From the NCBI GenBank assembly GCA_052387255.1, contig JBQTJI010000043.1:1-64000 (forward strand): a stretch of DNA of 64,000 bases, written 5' to 3'. Shown here one piece after another: positions 26,505-35,180 of the stretch. The translations under genes were made by a program, and so were the position numbers. The stretch's first letter is position 1; the number at the start of each line of letters is the position of its first letter. The notes under the pieces are model-generated. The model did not search any database. It worked only from the letters and a program-made list of their open reading frames with translations, and had not been told where the DNA came from. The DNA is from JBBQXK01 sp052387255 (GTDB lineage Bacteria; Pseudomonadota; Alphaproteobacteria; Rhodobacterales; Rhodobacteraceae).

Positions 26505-27853
26505 TTCTGGTCGCTCGCCGCCACCACCGACAGGCCCTTGATGATGTCCACCGCATAGGCCAGCTGATAGTCTTCCTCGCGCAGCTTGGCGGTTTCCTCG
26601 GCGCGGGCCTGGTCGGCCTCAAGCTGCTTGCGCTCGTCCTCGCTGATCGCGTCGTTCGACAACGCGCCGCGCAGGCTGGCCTCGGTCCGGCCCGACGCGG
26701 CGGCGGTGCTTTCCTCTTCCTCTTCCTCGGTGCCGGGGGCGGGGGGCTGGGGCTGGATCACGATGATGTCGGGGGCCACGCCCAGGGCCTGGATCGACCG
26801 GCCCGAGGGGGTGTAGTAGCGCGACGTCGTCAGCCGCATCGCCCCGTCGCCGCGCAGCGGGATGACCGACTGCACGCTGCCCTTGCCAAAGCTCTTGGTG
26901 CCCACCACGATGGCCCGGCGGTGGTCCTGCAGCGCGCCCGCCACGATTTCGGACGCCGAGGCCGAGCCGCCGTTGATCAGCACCACCAGCGGCTTGCCGC
27001 CCGTCAGGTCGCCGTCGGTCGCATTGAACCGCTCGCCGTCGCCGGGGTTGCGGCCGCGCGTCGACACGATCTCGCCCTTGTCGAGGAACGCGTCCGACAC
27101 CTTGATCGCCTGGGTCAGAAGGCCGCCGGGGTTGTTGCGCAGGTCCAGCACGACGCCCGCGACCTTGTCCCAGCCGCCCAGGGCCTCGACGTTCTTGGCC
27201 ACCTGTTCCTCCAGCCCCGGATAGGTCTGGTCGTTGAACGTCGTCACGCGCACCACAACCGTATCGCCCACGGTGCGCCCGCGCACCGCCGTCAGCTTGA
27301 TCGTGTCGCGGATGATCGACACGTCAAAGGGCTCGGCGGTGCCCTCGCGCACCACGGTTATGATGATCTCGGACCCGACCGGCCCGCGCATCATGTCGAC
27401 CGCCACATCCAGCGTCAGGCCCAGCACGGATTCGCCGTTCACATGGGTGATGAAGTCGCCCGCCTGGATGCCCGCCTTGGCGGCGGGCGTGTCGTCCATC
27501 GGCGACACCACCTTGATGAAACCCTCCTCCTGCGTCACCTCGATGCCGAGGCCGCCGAACTCGCCGCGCGTCTGCACCTGCATGTCGTCAAAGGCCTCGG
27601 CCGGCAGGTACGACGAATGCGGATCGAGCGAGGTCAGCATGCCGTTGATCGCGGCCTCGATCAGCTTGTCGGTCTCGACCTCTTCCACGTACTGGCCGCG
27701 GATGCGTTCGAAGATGTCGCCGAACAGGTCAAGCTGTTCATAGACCGAGGCCGACCGGGTCGCTTCCTGCGCGATCAGCGGACCGGCCACCTGCGTGGTC
27801 AACAAAGCGCCCGCCACCGTTCCGCACAAGGCGGCCATCGCGACCTTTTTCAT
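26501..27853 (-). CDS. ctpA: carboxy-terminal processing protease (S41)
   Basis: A 450-residue periplasmic serine protease with an N-terminal membrane anchor or signal (residues 5-25), a PDZ domain (about 90-170, GGLGIEVTQEEGFIKV to VNGESV) and an S41 catalytic domain. The nucleophile is in GGSASASEIVAGAL (around residues 297-301) and the general base Lys is near 324 (TKSFGKGSVQ). The C-terminal 80 residues are acidic and repeat-like (EEEEEE). CtpA removes C-terminal tails from periplasmic proteins, often cell-wall hydrolases, and here it lies next to an EnvC-like activator. Six bases separate it from that gene. Confidence 0.95.
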   Translation of the reverse strand: MKKVAMAALCGTVAGALLTTQVAGPLIAQEATRSASVYEQLDLFGDIFERIRGQYVEEVETDKLIEAAINGMLTSLDPHSSYLPAEAFDDMQVQTRGEFGGLGIEVTQEEGFIKVVSPMDDTPAAKAGIQAGDFITHVNGESVLGLTLDVAVDMMRGPVGSEIIITVVREGTAEPFDVSIIRDTIKLTAVRGRTVGDTVVVRVTTFNDQTYPGLEEQVAKNVEALGGWDKVAGVVLDLRNNPGGLLTQAIKVSDAFLDKGEIVSTRGRNPGDGERFNATDGDLTGGKPLVVLINGGSASASEIVAGALQDHRRAIVVGTKSFGKGSVQSVIPLRGDGAMRLTTSRYYTPSGRSIQALGVAPDIIVIQPQPPAPGTEEEEEESTAAASGRTEASLRGALSNDAISEDERKQLEADQARAEETAKLREEDYQLAYAVDIIKGLSVVAASDQN

Positions 27854-27859
27854 GTCGTC

Positions 27860-28975
27860 CTACTCTCCCAAAGCGGCGAACCAGGGGGCCGGATCCTCCG
27901 GCACGGTCCCGCGTCGCAGTTCCATATACAGCGTTTCGGTTTCCCGAACAGCACCCCCGGCGTCGGGCAGGGCCATGAACTCGGCCCTGGCGTCCGGGGC
28001 CTCGGCCCCGCCCATCAACCCCAGGGCTGCGCCTTCGGCCACCACCTCGCCCACTTCGCCATAGACCGTTTCCAGCCCCGCCAGAACCAGCAGATAGTCC
28101 CCGCCGGGTTCCAGGATCATCACATTTCCGTAGTCCAGAAGCGGCCCGCGATAGCGGATCGTGCCGGCATGGGGGGCCGTGACCAGCGCCTGGGGCCGGG
28201 TCGCCAGCGTCAGCCCCGGGCGGCGCACCCCCGCCGCATCGGCCTCCTCGGCGCGGCGCAGCAGCGTGCCCTGCACCGGCAGGGGCAGGCGGCCCCTGCG
28301 GGCGGCAAAGTCGGCGGTGCCGCCCGCATCGGGGGCCAGCCCGGCGGCAAAGGCGTCCAGCGTGCCCGCGCTGTCCAGCAGCGCCTGCATCGCCGCCGGG
28401 TCGTCGTCAAAGCGCCGGGGCAGGTCGGTGCGGTCGCTGATCGCCTGGCTAAGGGCGGTGCGCGCCACCTGTGCGCGGCCCAGACCCTCGGCCAAGGTGG
28501 CGGTCGAGGCCGTCTGCAGCGCCTGCAGGTCGCGCAGTTCGGTCAGTTCGGCGCGCAGGCGTTCCGCCTCGGCCTGCAGCGCGGGGGCGATCTCGGCCAG
28601 GATCATGCCCGACCGCGCCGTGCCGACCGGACCCGAGGGGTGCAAGAGCAACAGCGGCCCCGGATCGGCGTCGATCTGCGACAGCACCCCCAGAAGCTGC
28701 GTCAGCCGCCCGCGCTCGGCCTCGAAGCGCAGGGTCAGCTGCGTCTCGCGCAGCCGGGCCTGGCGCAGGGCCTCGCGCAGGGCGGCCAGGCCCGCCTCAT
28801 AGGCGCGGATGGTGGTGGTCAGCGCGGCGACGCGGTCCTTCGACGTGGCCGCCTGGTCCAGTGCGGTGATCGCCGCCTGAAGATCGGCCGAAGCCGCCGC
28901 CGCCGTGTCGGCAATGGTCTGCGCGCGGGCGGGCAGGGCCAGCAGCACCGCAATGCAGGCCGCCCGCAGGATCAC
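27860..28975 (-). CDS. EnvC-like murein hydrolase activator
   Basis: A 371-residue secreted protein with a signal peptide (to about ARAQ), a long coiled coil (residues 25-190, many Ala/Leu/Glu/Arg heptads) and a C-terminal M23/LytM-like domain (from about 270: APHAGTIRYRGPLLDYGNVMILEPGGDYLLVLAGLETVYGEVG). The zinc ligands of active LytM enzymes (HxxxD and HxH) are missing, as in EnvC, so it should activate amidases during division rather than cut peptidoglycan itself. It starts with GTG at 28975, overlapping the gpmI stop by four bases. Confidence 0.88.
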   Translation of the reverse strand: MILRAACIAVLLALPARAQTIADTAAAASADLQAAITALDQAATSKDRVAALTTTIRAYEAGLAALREALRQARLRETQLTLRFEAERGRLTQLLGVLSQIDADPGPLLLLHPSGPVGTARSGMILAEIAPALQAEAERLRAELTELRDLQALQTASTATLAEGLGRAQVARTALSQAISDRTDLPRRFDDDPAAMQALLDSAGTLDAFAAGLAPDAGGTADFAARRGRLPLPVQGTLLRRAEEADAAGVRRPGLTLATRPQALVTAPHAGTIRYRGPLLDYGNVMILEPGGDYLLVLAGLETVYGEVGEVVAEGAALGLMGGAEAPDARAEFMALPDAGGAVRETETLYMELRRGTVPEDPAPWFAALGE

Positions 28976-30501
28976 AGGATCAGGCTCCGCCCGGTCATCT
29001 GCGACGGCAGGGCCAGCCCCATCAGCGCCAGCAGCGTCGGGGCCAGGTCGCCCAGCCGCCCGCTGCCCAGCCGGACGCCGGGGGGGCCACCGACCAGGAT
29101 CACCGGCACGGGGTTCGTCGTATGCGCGGTATGCGGCCCGCCCGTGATCGGGTCCACCATCATCTCGCAGTTGCCATGGTCTGCGCAGACGATCATCGCG
29201 CCGCCCGCCGCCTCCAGCGTGGTCAGGGCAAGGCCCAGCCCCCGGTCCACCGCCTCGCAGGCCAGGATCGCGGCAGGCAGGCTGCCGGTGTGGCCGACCA
29301 TGTCGGGGTTGGCATAGTTCACGACGATCAGGTCGAACCCCTCGCCGATGGCCGCGACCAGCCGGTCACTGACCTCGGCGGCGCTCATCTCGGGTTGCAG
29401 GTCATAGGTCGCGACCCTGGGCGAGGGGGCCATATGGCGCTCTTCGCCCGGAAACGGGGCCTCGCGCCCGCCGTTCAGGAAGAACGTGACGTGGGGATAC
29501 TTCTCGGTCTCGGCCAGGCGCAACTGGCGCAGGCCGTGGGCGGCGACCCATTCGCCGATGGTGTTGGGGATGTCCTGCTTGGGATAGGCTGTGGTCATGA
29601 AGGCATCATGCGCGGTCGAATAGTCGACCATCCCCAGCATCGCCGCCCATTGGGGCCGCTTGCCGGGGTCAAAGGCGATGAAGGCGGGGTCGCCCAGGGC
29701 CGACAGGATTTCGCGTGCCCGGTCGGCGCGGAAGTTCAGGCAATAGAACCCGTCGCCGTCCTGCGCACCGGCATAGCCACCGATGACGGTGGGCGCGATG
29801 AACTCGTCCGTCGCGCCCCGCACCGCCGCCTGCGCCACGGCCGTGGCGGCGTCGGGGGCATGCTCACCCTCGGCCTGCAGCATCGCGGCGGTCGCGCGGG
29901 CCACCCGCTCCCAGCGGTTGTCGCGGTCCATCGCCCAGTAGCGGCCCGTGACGGTGGCGATGCGGGCCCCGACGGGCAGGCTGTGGATCAGGTCTGCCAT
30001 GTACCCCGGCGCGGACGAAGGCGGCACGTCGCGCCCGTCGGTGACCGCATGCACCCAGACCGGCACGCCCGCCGCCGTGACCGTCCGGGCGGCCTCGACC
30101 AGATGGCGGATGTGGCCGTGGACGCCGCCGTCGGACACCACCCCCATCAGGTGCGCCACGCCGCCCGTGGCCCGCAGGGCGTCGATGAAGGCCCGCAGGG
30201 CGGCGTTCTGCCGGAACGCGCCTGTCTCGATGGCCAGGTCGATGGCGCCGAGGTCCATCGCCACCACCCGCCCCGCCCCGATGTTGGTGTGCCCGACCTC
30301 GGAATTGCCCATCTGCCCCGTCGGCAGCCCCGCGTCCGGCCCATGGGTTGTCAGGGTCGCATGCGGGCAGGTCGCCATCAGCCGGTCGAAGTTCGGGGTA
30401 TGGGCCAGCGCCGACGCATTCGCCGCCCGGTCCGGCGACAGGCCCCAGCCATCCAGGATGCACAGGACCACGGGTTTCGGCACGGTTCCGGGTTCGGGCA
30501 T
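28972..30501 (-). CDS. gpmI: 2,3-bisphosphoglycerate-independent phosphoglycerate mutase
   Basis: A 509-residue enzyme, the usual length. It starts PVVLCILDGWGLSPD with the metal Asp, then the phosphoserine region TGQMGNSEVGHTNIGAGRV, the phosphotransferase insert with TVTGRYWAMDRDNRWER, and the metal block VNYANPDMVGHTG, then CADHGNCEMM. It interconverts 3- and 2-phosphoglycerate in glycolysis in the cytoplasm with manganese. ATG at 30501 was chosen because upstream residues are not conserved. It is followed by the EnvC-like gene in a coupled arrangement. Confidence 0.97.
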   Translation of the reverse strand: MPEPGTVPKPVVLCILDGWGLSPDRAANASALAHTPNFDRLMATCPHATLTTHGPDAGLPTGQMGNSEVGHTNIGAGRVVAMDLGAIDLAIETGAFRQNAALRAFIDALRATGGVAHLMGVVSDGGVHGHIRHLVEAARTVTAAGVPVWVHAVTDGRDVPPSSAPGYMADLIHSLPVGARIATVTGRYWAMDRDNRWERVARATAAMLQAEGEHAPDAATAVAQAAVRGATDEFIAPTVIGGYAGAQDGDGFYCLNFRADRAREILSALGDPAFIAFDPGKRPQWAAMLGMVDYSTAHDAFMTTAYPKQDIPNTIGEWVAAHGLRQLRLAETEKYPHVTFFLNGGREAPFPGEERHMAPSPRVATYDLQPEMSAAEVSDRLVAAIGEGFDLIVVNYANPDMVGHTGSLPAAILACEAVDRGLGLALTTLEAAGGAMIVCADHGNCEMMVDPITGGPHTAHTTNPVPVILVGGPPGVRLGSGRLGDLAPTLLALMGLALPSQMTGRSLIL

Positions 30502-30555
30502 CGGCAGGCTCCTTCGCGACGGCCCCGTTCTACGCCGCCCACCCGCGCCGGGCAA

Positions 30556-31029
30556 CTAGGCGCGGTGGTAGGGCAGCCCGGCCAGGATCGTGGCGGCGCG
30601 GTACAGCTGCTCGGCCAGCATGACGCGGGCCAGCATATGGGGCCAGACCATCCGCCCGAAGGACAGCACCAGGTCGGCCCGGTCGCGCAGGCTGGGGTCG
30701 ACCCCGTCGGCACCCCCGATCACGAAGGCCAGGTCCTGCCGCCCCGCGTCGCGCCAGCGGACCAGTTCGGTGGCCAGTTCCGGCGATGACAACCCGCGCC
30801 CGCGTTCGTCCATCACCGCGACGACGGCCCCCGTCGGCACCGCACGGGACAGAAGGGCAGCCTCGCCCGCCATGCCGGTGCCACGCTTGTCCTCGACCTC
30901 GGTCAGCGTCAGCGGTCCCAAGGACAGCGCGCGACCGGTGCGGTCAAAGCGGGTCTGGTAGTCGCGGAACATCGCCGCCTCGGGTGTCGCGTCGCGTGAG
31001 CGCCCGACCGCCGCGACCGTCAGCTTCAT
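30556..31029 (-). CDS. rlmH: 23S rRNA pseudouridine1915 N3-methyltransferase
   Basis: A 157-residue SPOUT-class methyltransferase, normal length. Landmarks are MKLTVAAVGRSRD, then VVAVMDERGRGLSSPELA, FVIGGADGVDPSLRDRADLVLSFGRMVWPHMLARVMLAEQLYRA and the final YHRA. It methylates pseudouridine 1915 in helix 69 of 23S rRNA on the assembled ribosome. It follows rsfS by 13 bases, the usual pairing of two ribosome-associated genes. Confidence 0.97.
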   Translation of the reverse strand: MKLTVAAVGRSRDATPEAAMFRDYQTRFDRTGRALSLGPLTLTEVEDKRGTGMAGEAALLSRAVPTGAVVAVMDERGRGLSSPELATELVRWRDAGRQDLAFVIGGADGVDPSLRDRADLVLSFGRMVWPHMLARVMLAEQLYRAATILAGLPYHRA

Positions 31030-31042
31030 CAGGGCGACGTCC

Positions 31043-31459
31043 TCACGCGGGGGCGGTATAGGTCTGCCCGGCGGGCAGCCACATCTTTTCCAGCTGGTAG
31101 AAGGCGCGCACTTCGGGGCGGAAGACGTGGACGATCACGTCGCCCGCATCGATCAGCACCCAGTCGCCGGTTTCCTTGCCCTCCATCCTGGACACGATCC
31201 CCAGGTCCTGCTTCAGCCGGTCCACCAGCTTTTCCGAGATCGCGGCGACCTGGCGTGACGACCGGCCTTGGGCGATCACCATGAAATCGGCCATGTCCGA
31301 CCGCCCGCGCAGGTCGATCTGCACGACCTCTTCGGCCTTGTCGTCGTCGAGCGAGGCCAGCACGGCGGCCAGCACCTGATCGGGGGTTTGGGGCTGGGGG
31401 GCCGCACGGGCCACACGCGGGCCGACCGGCAGGCCGGTCGCGGGATCGGAATGGGACAG
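31043..31459 (-). CDS. rsfS: ribosomal silencing factor RsfS
   Basis: The RsfS domain (about 100 residues) is clear: DKAEEVVQIDLRGRSDMADFMVIAQGRSSRQVAAISEKLVDRLK, then GKETGDWVLIDAGDVIVHVFRPEVRAFYQLEKMW. RsfS binds L14 of the large subunit and blocks subunit joining in starved cells. The start is odd. AGGAGG (31468-31473) is followed 8 bases later by CTG at 31459, with no ATG, GTG or TTG nearby at proper spacing. A TTG at 31540 gives a longer 165-residue form but lacks a ribosome site. CTG at 31459 is proposed, giving 138 residues. It lies upstream of rlmH on the same strand. Confidence 0.9.
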   Translation of the reverse strand: MSHSDPATGLPVGPRVARAAPQPQTPDQVLAAVLASLDDDKAEEVVQIDLRGRSDMADFMVIAQGRSSRQVAAISEKLVDRLKQDLGIVSRMEGKETGDWVLIDAGDVIVHVFRPEVRAFYQLEKMWLPAGQTYTAPA

Positions 31460-31620
31460 GACGACGTCCTCCTGAAAACACGCCTGATCGCCCCGGCGCG
31501 GGGTTTTCGCAAGGGTATCACCTGGGGGCGGCAACCTCAACGGGTGCGGAACGGATGTGTGCGTCGCACGTTGGGACAGCGGTTGGTCTGTTTGAAATCA
31601 ACAGGTTAGAATGGGTGGAT

Positions 31621-33516
31621 TCATGTGTTGTTAGGAATTGCAGTGGAGCCGCCCGCCGCCAGCCGTGCCTCTGTTTCGGCGATCAGGGCCTTGAACCGGG
31701 GTATGTCGCGCAGCGGGTCAAGGTCGGAGTCGTGCTTGATCCAGCGCAGGCTTTCGGGTTGAAAGTACGGAAGATCCTGTTCCAGCATGTCGATGGCGCG
31801 GTCGTGCTGGCCTGCAAAGACCAACCCGCAGGCGATGTTGTAGCGCATGTTGCCGTTGTCGGGGTCCATCAGCAGGGCGCGCTCGATCCATTCTTCGGCG
31901 CGCGCGACCTCGCCCAGGTAGATCAGGGCGATCACGCCAAAGCTGAGCGCGTTGCCATGGTCGGGTTCGGCAGCGATCACCGCCGCAACGCGGTCAAGCG
32001 TACGGTGCGCGGCGGACCGCACGCCCTCTGCATCCCCGAGATGGTTATGCCCGAAGATCGACATGCCGAGCGCCCAGTAATCGGTGGGCTGCACGGTCGC
32101 CGCCTTTTCCAGATGGATCAACGCCTCACGGTGTCGACCCTGCGCGAAGGTGCAGCGTGCCGCAGCGGCGTGCGCCTCGTAAGAGTCGGGGTCAAGCTGC
32201 AACCCGCGGGCCAGGGCCACCATGGCCTCGTCATAGCGCCCGTCTCCGGCCAGCGCCCGGCCAAGGGCTGCGTGGGCATCGGCAAGGTTCGGGTCCAAAG
32301 CGACGGCGCGCTTGGCCGCCTCCTCCGGACTTTCAATCGGCTGGTAGCCCACCAGGCGCCCCACCGACAACGCAATCGACATCAGCGCCCAGGCCGGGGC
32401 AAAGCCGGGGTCCAGTTCCACCGCGCGGCGGCAGATGCGCACGATGATCGGGCGGTGCCGCATCGACCCCATGACCGAATAGTGCCGCGCCATCAGGTAC
32501 AGCTTGTAGGTCTGCGGGTTGGTGGTGGAGCGGGCCCCGATGATGGCCTTTTCGGCGGGAAGCAGTTTCAGCTTCAACACGCCCACGATGGTTTCGGAAA
32601 TCTCGTCCTGCACGGCAAAGATGTCGGACAGGTCGCGGTCATAGCGTTCGGCCCAGAGGTGTTCACCCGAGGCCCCGTCGATCAGTTGCGCCGTGATGCG
32701 CACCCGGCCCCCCGCCTTGCGCACCGAGCCTTCCAGCACATGGCTGACCTTCAGTTGCCGCGCGATCTGCGGCACGTCGACCGACTTTCCCTTGAACTGG
32801 AACGAGGTATTGCGGGCCATCACGCCAAGCGCCGAGACCTTGGACAGGTTGGTGATGATGTCCTCGGTGATGCCGTCCGAGAAATACTCCTGCTCGGGGT
32901 CGCCGGACATGTTGGCAAAAGGCAGGACGGCAATCGTCCGCCGGGACCCTGCCGCAGCCGCCGGACTGGCCCGGCCCTGCGCCGAAGGCTCCAGCACCAC
33001 GTCGAAGACCCGGACGGTGCGGTCGATGTTCTTCAGCGCCTGCTCTCCCCGGTCGTGAAAGACAAGGTCCAGCCGGTTGCCGACATTGTCGCGCACCGAA
33101 CCTGACAGGCTGACGCCGCCCGGCGGGGCGATGCCCTCGATCCGGGCCGCAACGTTGACACCGTCGCCGAAAATGTCGCCGTCTTCGGCGATGATGTCGC
33201 CCAGATGGACGCCGATGCGAAACTCGATGCGGGTCTCGGGCGGCGCACCCGCGTTGCGCCGGGCCATGTTGCGCTGGATATCGACAGCGCAGGCCAAGGC
33301 GTTCACCACGCTGGGAAACTCTGCCAGCATGCCGTCGCCGGTCAGCTTGACGATGCGCCCCTGATGTTCGGAAATCTTGGCGTCGGTCAGGGTCTGCCGC
33401 AGGGTTCGCAGCGCCGCCAGGGTTCCGGCCTCATCCAGCCCCATCAGGCGGCTGTAGCCCACCACATCGGACGCCAGCACGGCAGCAAGGCGGCGCTGTG
33501 CGGGGGCTTCCGTCAT
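31621..33516 (-). CDS. class III adenylate/guanylate cyclase with TolB-like and TPR domains
   Basis: A 631-residue protein. Residues 8-175 form a CHD cyclase domain (AAVLASDVVGYSRLMGLDE with the metal Asp, KLTGDGMLAEFPS, and GDIFGDGVNVAARIEGIAPPGGV). Residues 195-330 form the TolB N-terminal-like segment (RRTIAVLPFANMSGDPEQEYFSDGITEDI, then ARNTSFQFKGK). Residues 350-600 consist of TPR repeats. The layout is common in alphaproteobacteria, with many paralogs per genome, and is thought to sense a signal and make cAMP. No transmembrane segment is apparent. ATG 33516 is chosen, with the cyclase domain starting a few residues later. The gene stands alone. Confidence 0.9.
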   Translation of the reverse strand: MTEAPAQRRLAAVLASDVVGYSRLMGLDEAGTLAALRTLRQTLTDAKISEHQGRIVKLTGDGMLAEFPSVVNALACAVDIQRNMARRNAGAPPETRIEFRIGVHLGDIIAEDGDIFGDGVNVAARIEGIAPPGGVSLSGSVRDNVGNRLDLVFHDRGEQALKNIDRTVRVFDVVLEPSAQGRASPAAAAGSRRTIAVLPFANMSGDPEQEYFSDGITEDIITNLSKVSALGVMARNTSFQFKGKSVDVPQIARQLKVSHVLEGSVRKAGGRVRITAQLIDGASGEHLWAERYDRDLSDIFAVQDEISETIVGVLKLKLLPAEKAIIGARSTTNPQTYKLYLMARHYSVMGSMRHRPIIVRICRRAVELDPGFAPAWALMSIALSVGRLVGYQPIESPEEAAKRAVALDPNLADAHAALGRALAGDGRYDEAMVALARGLQLDPDSYEAHAAAARCTFAQGRHREALIHLEKAATVQPTDYWALGMSIFGHNHLGDAEGVRSAAHRTLDRVAAVIAAEPDHGNALSFGVIALIYLGEVARAEEWIERALLMDPDNGNMRYNIACGLVFAGQHDRAIDMLEQDLPYFQPESLRWIKHDSDLDPLRDIPRFKALIAETEARLAAGGSTAIPNNT

Positions 33517-33588
33517 GTGCAGGGCTTCCGGCCTTGTGGGACGCGTCACCCTAGATGGGCGCATCCGGTGCGTCCACCGGCCTTGTGA

Positions 33589-34908
33589 TCAGGAGGACCG
33601 CACGAAGTGCAGCCCGCCGAAGGTCTGCCGCCACGCGGCCACCTTCGGGGCCGTCGCCTCGGGCGCGTTCGACCGCAGCGCCTCGGCGATCAGCACCGCC
33701 AGTCGGGCCATGTCGGCCACCTGCATGCCCCGGCGCGCGAGTTCCGGCGTGCCGAAGCGCAGGCCGTTCACGTCGCCCGGAACGGCGGCACGGGGCAGGC
33801 CGATGCCGCAGGACAGAAACCCTGCGCGGCGCAGCTTTTTCGCCGCCGTCTGGCCGCCGCCGAAAGCCGCCGCCTCGAGCGCGAACTGGTGCGACGCGGT
33901 GGCCCCCCGGTCGGTGGTGAACACCGGCAGGCCCTGGTCAGACAGGGCGGCGGCAAGGGCCACCGACAGGTCGACCATGCGTTGCGCATAAGCGGCACCA
34001 TGCTCACGCCAGTCCAGCAGGCCGATGGCGAGGGCGGCGGATTTGGCCACGTCGAAGTTGGCGGTCAGGCCGGGATAGGCGATGGCGTCCAGCCTTTGCG
34101 CCAGGGCGTCGTCATTGGTCACGATCAGCCCGCCCGCCGGTCCGCCGAGGCTCTTGTAGGTGCTCATCGTCATCAGATGCGCGCCTTCGGCGAGGGGGTC
34201 GGCAAAGACGCCGCCCGCGATCATGCCGCATTGGTGGGCGGCGTCGAACAGGACATAGGCCCCCACCTCGTCGGCGATGGCGCGGATGTCGGCGACGGGG
34301 TGGGGAAAGAGGTTCAGGCTCATCCCGATGGTGATCAGCTTGGGCCTGGTTTCGTGGGCCAGCCGACGCAAGGCGTCCACATCGACGCTGTAGCGGCCTT
34401 CGTCCACCGGGGCGGCGACGATGTTCAGCCCGTACAGCCCCGCGCAGCCGGGCGCATGGTGGGTGACGTGGCCGCCGACCGCAGCCGGGGGCGCAATGAT
34501 GGTGTCGCCCGGTTTCGTGGTGGCCATGAAGGCATAGAGGTTGGCCAGCGCGCCCGAGCCGACGCGAATCTCGGCGTGCCTTGCGCGGAAGATTTCGCAG
34601 GCCAGGTCAGCGGCGATGACCTCGATCTCCTCGATGGCCTCAAGCCCCATCTCGTACTTGTCGCCGGGGTACCCCAGCGAGGGGCGTGACCCCAGCCCGC
34701 TCGACAGCAGCGCCTCGGCGCGCGGGTTCATCACGTTGGTGGCGGGGTTGAGGTTGAAGCAGTCGCGGTCGTGGATGGCGCGGTTTTCCGCGGCGAGGGC
34801 CTCGATGCGCAGGCCGAGGGTTTCGGCATCGGCCCCTTGCAGGGCGGCGCGGATGACGGCGATGCGGGCGGTGGCGGCGGCGGGAAGCCAGGCGGAAGGG
34901 TTGGTCAT
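33589..34908 (-). CDS. divergent SHMT-like PLP enzyme
   Basis: A 439-residue fold-type I PLP enzyme of the serine hydroxymethyltransferase family. Similar blocks are LNPATNVMNPRAEALLSSGL, VGSGALANLYAF, FDAAHQCGMIAGG (Asp222) and the PLP lysine K252. It departs from true GlyA: the lysine block is MSTYKSLGGPAGG rather than TTTHKTLRGPRGG, and the substrate-binding GYPGKRYYGG is GYPGDKYEMG. So serine-glycine conversion with folate should not be assumed; an aldolase or alpha-methylserine-type activity is possible. The ATG at 34908 is taken from the frame's first conserved residues. It stands alone, divergent from leuC. Confidence 0.75.
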   Translation of the reverse strand: MTNPSAWLPAAATARIAVIRAALQGADAETLGLRIEALAAENRAIHDRDCFNLNPATNVMNPRAEALLSSGLGSRPSLGYPGDKYEMGLEAIEEIEVIAADLACEIFRARHAEIRVGSGALANLYAFMATTKPGDTIIAPPAAVGGHVTHHAPGCAGLYGLNIVAAPVDEGRYSVDVDALRRLAHETRPKLITIGMSLNLFPHPVADIRAIADEVGAYVLFDAAHQCGMIAGGVFADPLAEGAHLMTMSTYKSLGGPAGGLIVTNDDALAQRLDAIAYPGLTANFDVAKSAALAIGLLDWREHGAAYAQRMVDLSVALAAALSDQGLPVFTTDRGATASHQFALEAAAFGGGQTAAKKLRRAGFLSCGIGLPRAAVPGDVNGLRFGTPELARRGMQVADMARLAVLIAEALRSNAPEATAPKVAAWRQTFGGLHFVRSS

Positions 34909-35023
34909 GCCAAGGGGTCCGTTGCAGGGGTCGGGCCCACACTGCCCCGAAGCGCCGCCCGGCACAAACCGGAACGCGCGCCCCCCTTTTCCTGCACCGC
35001 GTTCCAGAGTAGAACCAACGCCC

Positions 35024-35116
35024 ATGGCCGGGTTCATCTATTTCGACATCACCGATCACGCGCGCTTGCCGCAGCGGTTCTTCGGGGCTGCCCGGACGGT
35101 TCTGGCGCGGGCCTGA
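35024..35116 (+). CDS. possible 30-residue ORF before leuC
   Basis: ATG at 35024 opens a 30-codon frame (MAGFIYFDITDHARLPQRFF to TVLARA) that ends 64 bases before leuC. It contains only two leucines and no run of leucine codons, so it does not look like a leucine attenuator peptide. There is no clear ribosome site. It is listed because the frame lies alone in a 272-base intergenic space and is followed by a hairpin. Confidence 0.2.
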   Translation: MAGFIYFDITDHARLPQRFFGAARTVLARA

Positions 35117-35125
35117 ACGCCTGTG

Positions 35126-35139
35126 GGGCCGAGCGGCCC
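35126..35139 (+). terminator. GC hairpin before leuC
   Basis: GGGCCG (35126-35131) and CGGCCC (35134-35139) form a 6-bp stem with a 2-base loop followed by GCTTTGCC. It is weak as an intrinsic terminator because the T-run is only three bases. It could affect read-through into leuC. Confidence 0.3.
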
Positions 35140-35180
35140 GCTTTGCCATCCCCTGACAGCCATTCGCCAAGGTGAACGCC

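Noticed and set aside
35024..35139. Leucine leader peptide and attenuator before leuC
   Set aside because: The 30-codon frame has only two leucines, not adjacent, and the hairpin lacks a proper T-run. Kept only as a weak ORF and a hairpin.
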